From: Akkermansia muciniphila
GTDB lineage: Bacteria > Verrucomicrobiota > Verrucomicrobiia > Limisphaerales > UBA9464
Length of the DNA: 35,781 nucleotides
Direction: 5' to 3'
Assembly: GCA_945898055.1 (NCBI GenBank)
Contig: CAMDGV010000044.1
Span: forward strand, 1 to 35,781
Under the pieces are notes generated by a model. That model was not told the DNA's origin and made no database searches. It saw only the letters and a list, made by a program, of their open reading frames with translations. Both the position numbers and the translations under genes were made by a program. Below are positions 1-8,335 of this stretch, piece after piece (positions within the stretch are counted from its first letter, which is position 1; each line of letters begins with the position of its first letter).

Positions 1-472
1 CTTGTTTGACTGCTTTGGGACGACAGGTTCGCTTCAGGTTGTTCCCCACCCCGCCTCACGGCGACGCAGTTACCTTCAGCTACACGGTGCCATGCCAGCA
101 CCGTACTCGGTCTTTCACCGGTTAGTCGTTTCAGTTTCATGTTCACACATAGGGACGGCATCTTGCCTGCTTGGGAAGCTCACCCACTCTCCCGAGGTCT
201 TGGGCTTCGTATCCGTGTTTGTTCAACGACAATTATTCTTCCCCATCCCGTCGGCCGCGGTGACCGCGCCCAGATCCTCGGGTTCAGAGTGCGACGGCGG
301 TAATGACTCCCCGTTACGGAGTGTTTCTTGGCCGTCTATTCGTCGCCACCCTAGCGTTTAGGATGGTGTTCAGCGCTGTCTACGGGGGACTCACCCTGCT
401 GGAGTAAAGGCACGGTGATCGCCCCGATGAACGGAAGCGTGCGTTATCCGCCCCCTTGGAAAAGTTCCGGAC
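1..472 (-). mobile_element. 5' part of a probable group II intron (domain I)
   Basis: Read on the minus strand, this stretch is dense in short complementary arms and GAAA/GUGA-type loops and has no convincing protein frame. Several blocks match my memory of bacterial group IIB domain I: a GGGUGGCGACG-(A/U)-AUAGACGGC block near 325-355, a GAGAGUGGGUGAGC block near 175-200, AUGUGUGAACAUGAAACUGAAACGA near 125-155, and ACCGGUGAAAGACCGAGUACGG near 100-125. A GUCCG sequence starting at 472, next to AT-rich DNA, is a possible 5' splice boundary (consensus GUNYG), but the exact end is uncertain. Domains II-VI and any reverse transcriptase would lie left of the window, so completeness cannot be judged. 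The open frame on the plus strand at 2-361 is taken to be a non-coding antisense shadow. Another structured RNA is possible; rRNA, RNase P RNA and tmRNA signatures are absent. Confidence 0.6.
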
Positions 473-547
473 GTTGTCAAGAATACATTGCATTTTCTAT
501 TTACAATTCTCTCTTAAATTGTCTTATTCTTTTCTAATTGATTTCTT

Positions 548-1300
548 ATGACATCGCAATCCATTAGTCGAGCCTCTCGAGGCTTCACGCTCATTGAGTT
601 ACTGGTCGTCATTGCCATAATCGCGATTCTTGCTGGCATGTTATTGCCCGCTTTAGGGAAGGCTAAACAAAAAGCCCAGAGTATAAGTTGTCTCAATAAC
701 GCACGACAAATTATGTTGGCAGGCAAAATGTATGTCGATGACAACCGAGGTAAACACGTTGTTTCTTATATATTTCCACCTTACACAACGGGGCTCATTA
801 CTTGGTTTCAGCTGCTTCAACCCTACTTAGGTTCCACTAATATTCTTATGTGCCCCTCTAGAAAAGAGAAGCCGCTTGCACTTGCCCTTTGGGACGGTAT
901 CCCTGTGAATTCTCCTACCTCCACTGACTTTGCTATAAACCATCAGTTTGCTGGGGAATTAAGCAGTTACGTCCCCTATGTCCAACGAACGGAACTAAGT
1001 ATCGCTAATCCAGCACGCACCATTTTCATTGTCGATTCAGGGTCGAAAGGGGTCGCGGGAAAGAACCCAGCTGTAACGCCAACTTCGCCGAAAAAACCAG
1101 GCTCTTGGATGTTAGGAGATGTTGAAGCCGGTCAATGTCCCGATTGTGTCACTGGCGATAATCCTAATTGGTGTGCCCCAGCATTGCGCCACAATGATCG
1201 AAGCAACAACGGCTTTGCCGATGGTCATGTCGAGGCAATGAAAGGGGGCTGGTACTATCCTAAAACTCCGTGGTTAGATCCCAGTCGCGGCGGCAATTAA
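548..1300 (+). CDS. Prepilin-type cleavage/methylation protein with H-X9-DG motif
   Basis: This 250-residue protein starts with a short basic leader and a type IV prepilin site: cleavage is expected between Gly12 and Phe13, with Glu17 at mature position +5. A hydrophobic helix (about 13-36) follows, ending in [13 protein letters not shown], the form common in Verrucomicrobia, Lentisphaerae and Planctomycetes. Near the C-terminus is H215-X9-D225-G226, the H-X9-DG element of the large PVC pseudopilin-like family. It is presumably processed by a prepilin peptidase and held in the inner membrane or built into a type II secretion-like pseudopilus; the role of these abundant solitary copies is unknown. 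No other secretion gene is near. The gene is visibly richer in A+T than its neighbours and sits next to the intron fragment, so recent acquisition is possible. A TTGTCA (474-479) and TATTTA (498-503) pair with 18-nt spacing could be its promoter. Confidence 0.9.
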   Translation: MTSQSISRASRGFTLIELLVVIAIIAILAGMLLPALGKAKQKAQSISCLNNARQIMLAGKMYVDDNRGKHVVSYIFPPYTTGLITWFQLLQPYLGSTNILMCPSRKEKPLALALWDGIPVNSPTSTDFAINHQFAGELSSYVPYVQRTELSIANPARTIFIVDSGSKGVAGKNPAVTPTSPKKPGSWMLGDVEAGQCPDCVTGDNPNWCAPALRHNDRSNNGFADGHVEAMKGGWYYPKTPWLDPSRGGN

Positions 1301-1706
1301 CTAGCGAGCATAAATCACAGTTAATCTGAGCTCACTCTCCGCTCGATTCCATTTTTTGATCCGTCAAGTGCTTATACCGACAGAAGATTGTCATAATAGA
1401 TTCGCACACTTTAAGATGGGTCACCGTCAATAATTCAGGGGGTAATCGGTAATTTTGCACTGGGCTGCATCCACCCAATGCTCACCTCCTATTCCAGCAA
1501 AGCCTTTTCCGAAACGCCGTTTACTTAATTTCTTGGCGCGATTGGTGAATTCAAAATTCAGAAATTCCTTGAACCTTGTTTTCAAATCGATTTGATTTTC
1601 TGTACGTCTGGATCTTGCCTCGAATCCCAATGCGGAAGGCATTTTGGACCTAAGCGTTAGATTCACGATAGAATTCACCCTCTTTTCGCTTTGGGGTTTG
1701 TGTTTT
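1301..1706. other. Intergenic stretch with no supported gene
   Basis: About 400 bases between the pseudopilin gene and the GT2 gene. The only sizeable frame, 83 codons on the minus strand at 1427-1678, has no ribosome binding site and no recognisable motif, and was left out. A short inverted repeat TGAATT-CAA-AATTCA lies at 1546-1560 without a T-tract. The region is AT-rich like the pseudopilin gene; a promoter for the GT2 gene is presumably here but was not resolved. Confidence 0.5.
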
Positions 1707-1712
1707 AGGAGG
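1707..1712 (+). promoter_or_regulatory. Shine-Dalgarno AGGAGG deciding a TTG start
   Basis: A perfect AGGAGG sits 5 nt before the TTG at 1718. The upstream in-frame GTG at 1712 begins inside this element and has no binding site of its own, so TTG is the better start. Confidence 0.6.
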
Positions 1713-1717
1713 TGAAT

Positions 1718-2575
1718 TTGTTAACCCTTTCATCGTTGAACGCCCGAACCCCCAGCCTACTGCTTCTGATTCCGGCCTATAATGAAGAGGCGCGGATTGG
1801 CCCCGTGCTGGAGGCCTATGCCAAATACTTCCTCAACCTTACGACAGTCAGCGTCCGGATTGTGGTTGTACTTAACGGGTGCCGGGACAAAACCCTTCAA
1901 GTTGTCCAAGCTGCTGAACAACGTTTTCCGAGCATCTCGCATACTGAATTTCCTGCGGCCATCGGAAAAGGGGGAGCCTTAATCGAAGGGCTGCGACTGG
2001 CTTCGATGGCAGATCTCATTGGTTACGTGGACGCCGACGGAGCGACTTCACCCAAGGCCTTCGTTGAACTTGTGCGCGAGCTCGATAATCCCGGAATCGA
2101 CTGTGCCATTGGTTCCCGTTGGATTCCAGGATCGGTTATTCGACATCTGCAAACCGGCCAACGCCGGTTCGCGAGCCGCTTATTTCATGTTTTTGTTGAA
2201 GCCTTCTTCGGTATGGGGATCCGAGACACTCAATGCGGGGCCAAGGTGGCTCGACGCGCTGCTATTATCCGGATCCATAAGCAACTGAGCCTCGCTGACC
2301 TCGCCTTCGACGTGAACTTTCTCTATTCGTTGAAAAGAGCCGGGAGCACGATCATCGAGGTTCCCACCGAATGGACGGACCAGAGCGGTTCCAAGGTGGT
2401 GTTCAATCTAAGAACCTGCCTGAACATGCTGCTGTCGCTCATTCGCTTGCGCTTGATTTACTCACCCTTCTACCGCTGGATGAAGCCACTTCGACCGCTC
2501 GAAACTTGGCTCTACACCTCTCTGCATGCTCCATTACCGATTCATCACAAAGATCAGGATAAAGACCGTTCATGA
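1718..2575 (+). CDS. GT2 glycosyltransferase, polyprenyl-phosphate glucosyltransferase-like
   Basis: A 285-residue GT-A protein. It opens with the GT2 signature LLIPAYNEE, continues with VVVLNGC-x-D, a GKGGAL nucleotide-binding segment and the metal-binding D105-A-D107 in a YVDADGATS context, then an IGSRW motif, RDTQCGAK and a VPTEW segment. These are the landmarks of the dolichyl-phosphate beta-glucosyltransferase (ALG5)/DPM1-like branch, which moves a sugar from UDP- or GDP-sugar to a polyprenyl phosphate at the cytoplasmic membrane face. There is no C-terminal membrane domain of the GtrB type, only a hydrophobic stretch near the end (about 235-255). The donor sugar cannot be read from sequence. 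The ArnT-like gene at 8336 could use such a lipid-linked sugar. The gene converges on the M13 peptidase gene with a 14-nt gap. Confidence 0.85.
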   Translation: MLTLSSLNARTPSLLLLIPAYNEEARIGPVLEAYAKYFLNLTTVSVRIVVVLNGCRDKTLQVVQAAEQRFPSISHTEFPAAIGKGGALIEGLRLASMADLIGYVDADGATSPKAFVELVRELDNPGIDCAIGSRWIPGSVIRHLQTGQRRFASRLFHVFVEAFFGMGIRDTQCGAKVARRAAIIRIHKQLSLADLAFDVNFLYSLKRAGSTIIEVPTEWTDQSGSKVVFNLRTCLNMLLSLIRLRLIYSPFYRWMKPLRPLETWLYTSLHAPLPIHHKDQDKDRS

Positions 2576-2589
2576 TGTCGGACTTTTTG

Positions 2590-4644
2590 TTACCAAATGA
2601 CGGTTCGTTTTTCGGGTGCTAACCACATTGGAGCCCCTTCTAAAATACCAAAAGCTTGGTAGAAAGCCGGATGATTCAGGTGAGGCCCAATCCCCCGAAA
2701 AATGGCTGGAGAATGGGGATCAACTGTCAAGCGTCGCACTAATTCAGCCTCGCGATAATTCGATCGCCAGAGTTGGGAGAGTGATAAAAAGAAACGCTGC
2801 TCTGGGGTAAATCCATCGATAGTTTTACGCTTAGCTGGGTCACGAGCCAAAGCTCTTTGCAGGGCTTCAAAGGCGATGGTGACACCTCCCAAATCGGCGA
2901 TGTTTTCGCCCAAGGTTAACCGCCCATTTACCTTCTTGCCCGGCAAAGCTTCATAACCACCATATTGATCAACTAACTTCTGCGTTCGACGATCGAACTC
3001 CGTCGCATCTGCTGCTGTCCACCAGTCATTTAGATTCCCTGAGGCATCGAACTTCCGGCCTTGATCGTCGTAGCCGTGGGTAATTTCGTGACCGATAACT
3101 ACCCCAATGGCCCCGTAATTAATCGCGTCATCGAGGGTCACGTCAAAAAAAGGCGGCTGCAAAATACCGGCAGGAAAAACGATTTCGTTCTGCAATGGAT
3201 TAAAGTAGGCGTTAACCGTCTGGGGGGTCATTTCCCATTCCGTCTTGTCGACGGTTCCACCGAGGCGTTTGACCTGACGGCGGTGCTCGAATTCCGATGC
3301 TCGCTGCAGATTACCGATCAGGTCATCGCGCTGAATAACAAGGCGAGAGTAGTCGCGGAAGACAACAGGATAGCCGATTTTCTGAGTGAATCGTTCAAAC
3401 TTAACTCGTGCCTTCAACCGAGTCTCGTTACTCATCCAGTCTAATCGAGCGAGGCGATCAACAAAAACTGTACGTAAATCTGCGACCAACTCAGTCATTC
3501 GCCGCCGGGCTTCATCGGTGAAATGTCGTTCGACAAAGAGTGCGCCTAGGGCTTCGCCAAGGTTAGCATCAACGAGCTTAGACGCCCGTTGCCAGCGCGG
3601 TTCCTGAGTGAGTTGGCCACGCAGTGCTGTCCCATAAAAAGCAAAGGACTCCTGAGCGGCGGCCGCATGGAGCCAAGGGGCGACGCTCCGGATGACATGC
3701 CAACGAAGATAGGTTTTCCAAGCGGTCAGTGGTTTCTCAACCAGGAGCGTGTTTAAACCTCGAAAAAACTGAGGTTGCCCCACAATGACTTCTGTCACTC
3801 CTGCGGCCTGCACAACACTCAAGTAGCGATTCCAATCCAACGCTGGGGTCAAGGCATCGAGTTCGGTGCGGTTCAGTTTGGTGTAATTAGCGAGAGCATC
3901 CCGAAGTTCGACTCGAGGCTTACTAACCTGAGCTAAAGCGGTCTCAAGTTCGAGTACCGTGTCCGCCGCCGCCGCCGCCGCGGCAACGGTTGTCCCAGAC
4001 AGGTGAAACATCTTTGAAATATGGACGCGGTAAGCGTCCCGCTGTTTGGCAAAGCCCTCAGCCAAATAGTAATCACGATCAGGGAGGCCTAGTCCGCCTT
4101 GAGATAAATAGAGGGCATACGTCACACTATTTTTAGCGTCGGCTTCAATTCCAGTACCAAATAAAACTCCCGTCGAACGTGTATGAAGTTTACCCACCAG
4201 CGTTAAGAGAGAGGGTAGGTCTTGGAGAGCATCGATCTGTTTAAAATCAGGAGTCAGCGGAGAAAATGCGCGACGTTCGCTGAGCGAAATATCCATGGCC
4301 GAGGCATACAAATCCCCCACCTGTGCGGCCGCCTTTCCCTTCACCCGGCGAGCCGCAGAGTCGTCGAGGATTTGCCGGATTAAAAACCAATTACGTTGGT
4401 CCAATTCATCAAAACCGCTCCAGCGAGATTTGTCTCCCGGTACCGGATTATTTCGACGCCAAGTCCCAGCGGCAAAGGCGTAGAAGTCGTCGGAGGGTTT
4501 GACTGATCGATCCATGTAGTCGACAGAAAACCGAGGAATATCAGGAATTCGCGGGGTGCTTACCGACGGAACAGGGGGCAGAGGAGGAGGCGTACCGCAA
4601 CCGGTGTAGAGGGCAAAGGCGAGAAGGCAAAAGAGCCATTTCAT
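2590..4644 (-). CDS. M13 family (neprilysin/PepO-like) zinc metallopeptidase lipoprotein
   Basis: The 684-residue protein begins with a lipoprotein signal peptide whose lipobox ends at Cys16 (LYTGC), so it is probably anchored in the periplasm or outer membrane. The N-terminal M13 domain has the usual early motif PSDDFYAFAAGTW. The catalytic domain carries NAYFNP, the zinc motif H519-E-I-T-H523 and the downstream E580-N-I-A-D584, giving two His and one Glu as zinc ligands and Glu520 as the base. Length and motif order match complete M13 enzymes, which cleave oligopeptides on the N-side of hydrophobic residues. A run of seven alanines near residue 223, encoded by a GCC/GCG repeat (about 3962-3985), interrupts the N-terminal helical domain. 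No partner is evident; the divergent neighbour is cinA. Confidence 0.95.
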   Translation of the reverse strand: MKWLFCLLAFALYTGCGTPPPLPPVPSVSTPRIPDIPRFSVDYMDRSVKPSDDFYAFAAGTWRRNNPVPGDKSRWSGFDELDQRNWFLIRQILDDSAARRVKGKAAAQVGDLYASAMDISLSERRAFSPLTPDFKQIDALQDLPSLLTLVGKLHTRSTGVLFGTGIEADAKNSVTYALYLSQGGLGLPDRDYYLAEGFAKQRDAYRVHISKMFHLSGTTVAAAAAAADTVLELETALAQVSKPRVELRDALANYTKLNRTELDALTPALDWNRYLSVVQAAGVTEVIVGQPQFFRGLNTLLVEKPLTAWKTYLRWHVIRSVAPWLHAAAAQESFAFYGTALRGQLTQEPRWQRASKLVDANLGEALGALFVERHFTDEARRRMTELVADLRTVFVDRLARLDWMSNETRLKARVKFERFTQKIGYPVVFRDYSRLVIQRDDLIGNLQRASEFEHRRQVKRLGGTVDKTEWEMTPQTVNAYFNPLQNEIVFPAGILQPPFFDVTLDDAINYGAIGVVIGHEITHGYDDQGRKFDASGNLNDWWTAADATEFDRRTQKLVDQYGGYEALPGKKVNGRLTLGENIADLGGVTIAFEALQRALARDPAKRKTIDGFTPEQRFFLSLSQLWRSNYREAELVRRLTVDPHSPAIFRGIGPHLNHPAFYQAFGILEGAPMWLAPEKRTVIW

Positions 4645-4770
4645 AGCTCTGAAAGTATCAGAACTGATTCCAAAAGACAGAACTGAAACTCGAAATACGG
4701 AGACTGGCCGCTCAGGGATAAAAAGATCTTCCCAGTTGGTGTGTTAGCTGACTTCGACCATTGTAGGGCC

Positions 4771-6045
4771 ATGACGATTGAGTTAATCAATACCGGATCC
4801 GAACTGATGTTGGGTCGAGTCTTAAATACGCACCAGCAGTGGCTCTGTGCACGATTGGCCGACTTGGGATATGTGGTCAATCGGCAGGTGGCAGTGCCCG
4901 ATACCGCGATCGATATCGAGCAGTCTGTCCGTGAAGGATTATCGCGGGCAGATTTGGTTATTACCACCGGCGGCCTAGGTCCAACCTGCGACGATATTAC
5001 TCGGGAGCGGATCGCTGGGCTCCTAGGATTGAGTCTCCACCAAAATGCTTCGGTCGAGGCTCAGATCCACGCTTACTTTATTTCACGAGGCCGACCGATA
5101 CCGTTGCGGACGCAGGTAGAAGCTATGATTCCGGAAGGGGCGATCGTTCTACCTAACCGCCACGGCACCGCACCGGGAATTGCTATCCAAGTTTCTCCTA
5201 ATCCTTTTCGTCACGGCGGAAAACCTTCTTGGTTAGTGATGTTACCTGGTCCACCTCGGGAACTACGACCTTTATTTGATCTCGAAGTTGCCCCACTGAT
5301 CCAACGTCTTTTCCCGTCTGTCGATGGCTTTACCTGCCGGACCCTGAAGACAACGGGCCTCGGTGAATCGGCCCTGGAAGAACTAATAGCTGGCCCCTTG
5401 AAACATCTAACTGACCAAGGAATGGATCTTGGATTCTGTGCGAGAGTTGGCGAGGTCGACGTGCGGTTCGTCGCCCGAGGCTTGCAAGCAGATGCCCTTG
5501 TAGCTGAAGCGGAATCCATAACCCAAAGGTGGGTTGGCCCCCATATCTTCGGTGCTCAAGACGACATACTTGAGTCGGTTCTGGTTCACGCCTTGGCCGC
5601 TCGGGGGCAGACCCTCGCGCTCGCTGAAAGTTGCACTGGTGGGCATATCGCCAACCGTATCACCAATATCCCTGGGGCTTCCGCTGTCCTCACTGCGGGC
5701 TTTGTGACTTATGCGAACGCCGCCAAAATAACCGCTCTCGGGGTACCGGAATCAACCTTGCGCGACCATGGTGCGGTCAGCGAACAAACCGCTCGAGCTA
5801 TGGCCGAAGGTGCCCGGAAAGCAGGTTCAGCCGATTGGGCTATCTCGGTTACAGGCATCGCCGGTCCCTCCGGTGCCACCCTCGGGAAACCCGTTGGAAC
5901 CGTCTTTATTGGCATCGCTAGCGACCATGGAACAGAGGTGTTTCATCAAATCAATGCCTTCGATCGAGAGACCTTTAAATATCTAACTGCTCAGCAAGCC
6001 TTAAGCCGTTTATTGCGCCGAGTCCAAGCGGGCCAGACTGCCTGA
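4771..6045 (+). CDS. cinA: CinA-like protein: MoCF domain plus PncC nicotinamide-nucleotide amidase
   Basis: The 424-residue product has the N-terminal MoCF/MoaB-like domain (about 1-170) with ELINTGSELMLGR and TTGGLGPTCDDITRE, a middle segment, and the C-terminal PncC amidase domain (about 270-424) with ESCTGG (Ser287 as the expected nucleophile), TAGFVTYAN and VTGIAGPSG. In characterised members the C-terminal domain deamidates NMN to nicotinate mononucleotide, recycling pyridine nucleotide, and the N-terminal domain can show ADP-ribose pyrophosphatase activity. The ATG at 4771 is preferred: homologues begin at this conserved M-x-x-E-L-I stretch and a TAGGG lies just upstream, whereas the GTG at 4741 would add ten unrelated residues. 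The gene seems monocistronic. Confidence 0.93.
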   Translation: MTIELINTGSELMLGRVLNTHQQWLCARLADLGYVVNRQVAVPDTAIDIEQSVREGLSRADLVITTGGLGPTCDDITRERIAGLLGLSLHQNASVEAQIHAYFISRGRPIPLRTQVEAMIPEGAIVLPNRHGTAPGIAIQVSPNPFRHGGKPSWLVMLPGPPRELRPLFDLEVAPLIQRLFPSVDGFTCRTLKTTGLGESALEELIAGPLKHLTDQGMDLGFCARVGEVDVRFVARGLQADALVAEAESITQRWVGPHIFGAQDDILESVLVHALAARGQTLALAESCTGGHIANRITNIPGASAVLTAGFVTYANAAKITALGVPESTLRDHGAVSEQTARAMAEGARKAGSADWAISVTGIAGPSGATLGKPVGTVFIGIASDHGTEVFHQINAFDRETFKYLTAQQALSRLLRRVQAGQTA

Positions 6046-6149
6046 TCATCTTGAAATTGTAGCGACACTTCTTGTACGGCTGTGACCAATAAATGAGCTC
6101 GATAAAACAAGACACCTAGCCGGACTCCTGATCCACTCAACTGAGGCCT

Positions 6150-7094
6150 ATGACCTCTCCTCAGCGCATTTGTGTCATCGATTCCCATACAGCGGGTGAA
6201 CCCACGCGGGTAGTTCTTTCTGGCGGTCCCGACCTCGGCACTGGCCCTCTTTCGGAACGAATCGAACGGTTCCGAACAGAGCATGACCGCTTTCGTTCTG
6301 CCGTCGTCAATGAACCGCGGGGATCGGATGTCCTGGTGGGCGCTTTACTCGTTGAACCCCATGATCCGACCTGTTCTCTCGGGGTCCTGTTCTTCAATAA
6401 TGTCGGCCCCTTAGGTATGTGTGGTCATGGCACCATCGGATTAGTCGTCACGCTCGCCCATTTAGGTCGGATTCAACCGGGCGATCATCGCATCGATACT
6501 TCCGTTGGTCCAGTCACGGCCACCCTTCACCTCGATGGTTCTGTTTCCGTGGCGAATGTTGTTTCCTATCGCTCGGCGGCGGCGGTGACCATCCAAGTTC
6601 CAGGACTGGGACCGATCGTTGGCGACGTCGCTTGGGGAGGTAACTGGTTTTTCTTAACGAACAATGCTGGGGCCCCAGTTGAAGTAGCTTCCATTGAAAC
6701 TTTAACCGAGCGGAGTTGGAAGATTCGACAGGCAGTGAATGCGCAGGGATATCCAGAAGTGGATCATATCGAGCTCTTTGGTAAACCTCATTATGGCGGA
6801 AATTCCCGTAACTTTGTGCTTTGTCCTGGGAAGGCCTATGACCGATCACCCTGCGGTACGGGGACCAGTGCCAAAATAGCCTGCTTGGCCGCCGCGGGCT
6901 TTTTGGAGGAGGGCACGGAATGGATCCAAGAAGGCATTTTGGGAAGTTCCTTTCGAGGGAGTTTCCGCTGGGTCGACCGATCGGCCGGCACTGTTTTACC
7001 CGTGGTAACCGGAATCGCCTTTGTTACCGGTGAGGCGTCCTTAATTCTTAATGAATCGGACCCCTTCTGTTGGGGAATCCGAGCAGGAATCTGA
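6150..7094 (+). CDS. Proline racemase family protein, probable 4-hydroxyproline 2-epimerase
   Basis: The 314-residue protein opens with I-D-S-H-T-A-G-E-P-T-R, the family start motif. Both catalytic cysteines are present: Cys91 in MCGHGTIG and Cys235 in SPCGTGTSAK. Two cysteines point to a racemase or epimerase; the trans-3-hydroxy-L-proline dehydratase branch replaces the first one. Length is typical (310-335). The best guess is epimerisation of trans-4-hydroxy-L-proline to cis-4-hydroxy-D-proline in the cytoplasm, but proline racemase activity is not excluded. The usual partners (D-amino-acid oxidase, pyrroline-hydroxy-carboxylate deaminase, ketoglutarate semialdehyde dehydrogenase) are absent here, so the substrate is not supported by context. 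Confidence 0.9.
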   Translation: MTSPQRICVIDSHTAGEPTRVVLSGGPDLGTGPLSERIERFRTEHDRFRSAVVNEPRGSDVLVGALLVEPHDPTCSLGVLFFNNVGPLGMCGHGTIGLVVTLAHLGRIQPGDHRIDTSVGPVTATLHLDGSVSVANVVSYRSAAAVTIQVPGLGPIVGDVAWGGNWFFLTNNAGAPVEVASIETLTERSWKIRQAVNAQGYPEVDHIELFGKPHYGGNSRNFVLCPGKAYDRSPCGTGTSAKIACLAAAGFLEEGTEWIQEGILGSSFRGSFRWVDRSAGTVLPVVTGIAFVTGEASLILNESDPFCWGIRAGI

Positions 7095-7398
7095 ACTGAG
7101 ACGCACGACTGTTTCTAATCAAGGAACGGAGGCAAACCACCCAATCGTTAACAGGATTTTGCCCCCATTCTGAAATCATTGAGCCCCCTGAGAATTATGA
7201 ACTGCTGCTGACGAATCTCCCGCTCCTAGCACCAAGCGAGAGTAGGAGCAGAAGGGATCGCCTGAGCAGAAGGAGGATGAGCGAAAGGGAGGTTCTTCGA
7301 ACTTTTCGGTTGGTTGCCATCTAGGCGGCAGCCTTGTTCGACGGTAGAAGTTCGACTCGTCGATCGGCCGGTTTTCTGCGATCCGATCCCCAATTAAT
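7095..7398. other. Intergenic stretch between convergent genes
   Basis: About 300 bases without a supported gene. It holds a perfect 7-bp inverted repeat, GCTCCTA (7222-7228) and TAGGAGC (7243-7249), with a 14-nt loop and no T-tract. A 41-codon leucine-rich frame on the minus strand (7195-7320) lies over it but has no ribosome binding site. Confidence 0.5.
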
Positions 7399-8106
7399 TT
7401 ATCCCTGTTGGACGGTCACCTCACCCCATGATTGAGGCGTACTAGCTCCGGATCCGGCAGCTATCGTCCCCAAAGACACGTCCGATTTGATCTTCATCCA
7501 AGCTCGTGCCCGAGGCCAAAGAAGCACGCTCACCAGTGCGCCGACAATCAAGCCTGCGACGACATCAGAAGGTCGATGTGCTCCTAGGTAAACCCGGGAC
7601 CATCCAACAAGGACGGCGTAGAGCAATCCGATGAAACCCAACCGCCTCCCTGCTCCGAACAACATGAGTCCAAAGCCGGCTCCCAATGAAGTATGTCCCG
7701 AGGGAAAGGAACTGTAAGCATAGCGACCAATCAACCACTTCCCCTGAGATCTCGGACCATACCACCCCTGTAAAACTGAAGTATTCGGCCGAGTGCGCCC
7801 AATCACTGAGCGGAGGATTGTTCCCACCGTTCCCGAAAGAAATCCAGAAATCATCAGGATCATAATCCAACGCCAAAGGCTCTTTCGCTTCCACCTTAGG
7901 ATTAAGGCAACCCCGAAGGCTGCTGGTAAAAGAAACGCGCCATTTGCACTTCGACTGAGAACCCAAGCCAAAGTTCGGAGAAAGGAAGGGTTGGCCGAGC
8001 CACGGAGAGCCATAAGCCTTTCATCTGCGATCAACGCCACAGTCAGAAGGAACCCGATCAAAGCGACTCCAATGAGAATTCGGCGAAAGAAAACCCATGC
8101 ACTCAT
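7399..8106 (-). CDS. PAP2-family membrane phosphatase
   Basis: A membrane protein of about 235 residues with roughly six hydrophobic segments and all three PAP2 superfamily phosphatase motifs in order: R-x5-R-T-R-P (as RSVIGRTRP), the central SFPSGHTS, and SR-x5-H-x3-D (as SRVYLGAHRPSD). The conserved histidines of motifs 2 and 3 form the phospho-enzyme and the acid/base pair. Likely substrates are undecaprenyl pyrophosphate or another lipid phosphate on the outer membrane face. I chose the ATG at 8106, just before the first hydrophobic helix and preceded by GAGCGG; a TTG at 8163 would add 19 hydrophilic residues without a binding site. It is divergent from the ArnT-like gene, suggesting shared lipid-carrier metabolism. 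Confidence 0.88.
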   Translation of the reverse strand: MSAWVFFRRILIGVALIGFLLTVALIADERLMALRGSANPSFLRTLAWVLSRSANGAFLLPAAFGVALILRWKRKSLWRWIMILMISGFLSGTVGTILRSVIGRTRPNTSVLQGWYGPRSQGKWLIGRYAYSSFPSGHTSLGAGFGLMLFGAGRRLGFIGLLYAVLVGWSRVYLGAHRPSDVVAGLIVGALVSVLLWPRARAWMKIKSDVSLGTIAAGSGASTPQSWGEVTVQQG

Positions 8107-8335
8107 CCGCTCGGTCTGTGATGGGTAAATAAAAAATGATGTCCCCTCTCTTGGAGGAGCCAAAAATGCCAGCGAATCGGGAACAGCCTTTATGATCTCA
8201 GCTCACCCTTAACCTGTGTCGAAATTCCGACGACCTTGTTAAAAAGGTGAAACCTTAAAATAGTTTCTTTCCTCACCGGATCTCTGGTGAAATTTGAAGG
8301 ATACTAGAAATACATAGTACCCAGACTTAATCCCA

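Noticed and set aside
2-361. 119-residue frame on the plus strand
   Set aside because: It lies antisense to the structured group II intron-like RNA; its composition (Ser, Pro, Arg, Val rich) is that of translated structured RNA.
1427-1678. 83-residue basic frame on the minus strand
   Set aside because: No ribosome binding site, no motif, AT-rich intergenic DNA; probably chance.
4741-4770. GTG start extending cinA by ten residues
   Set aside because: The conserved family start is at the ATG 4771, with TAGGG before it; the extension has no binding site.
7195-7320. 41-residue leucine-rich frame on the minus strand resembling a small membrane peptide
   Set aside because: No Shine-Dalgarno sequence; the leucine run comes from CTC/CTT repeats over a short hairpin. 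Kept only as a note.
8107-8163. TTG start extending the PAP2 protein by 19 residues
   Set aside because: Hydrophilic extension without a binding site; the ATG at 8106 directly precedes the first helix.
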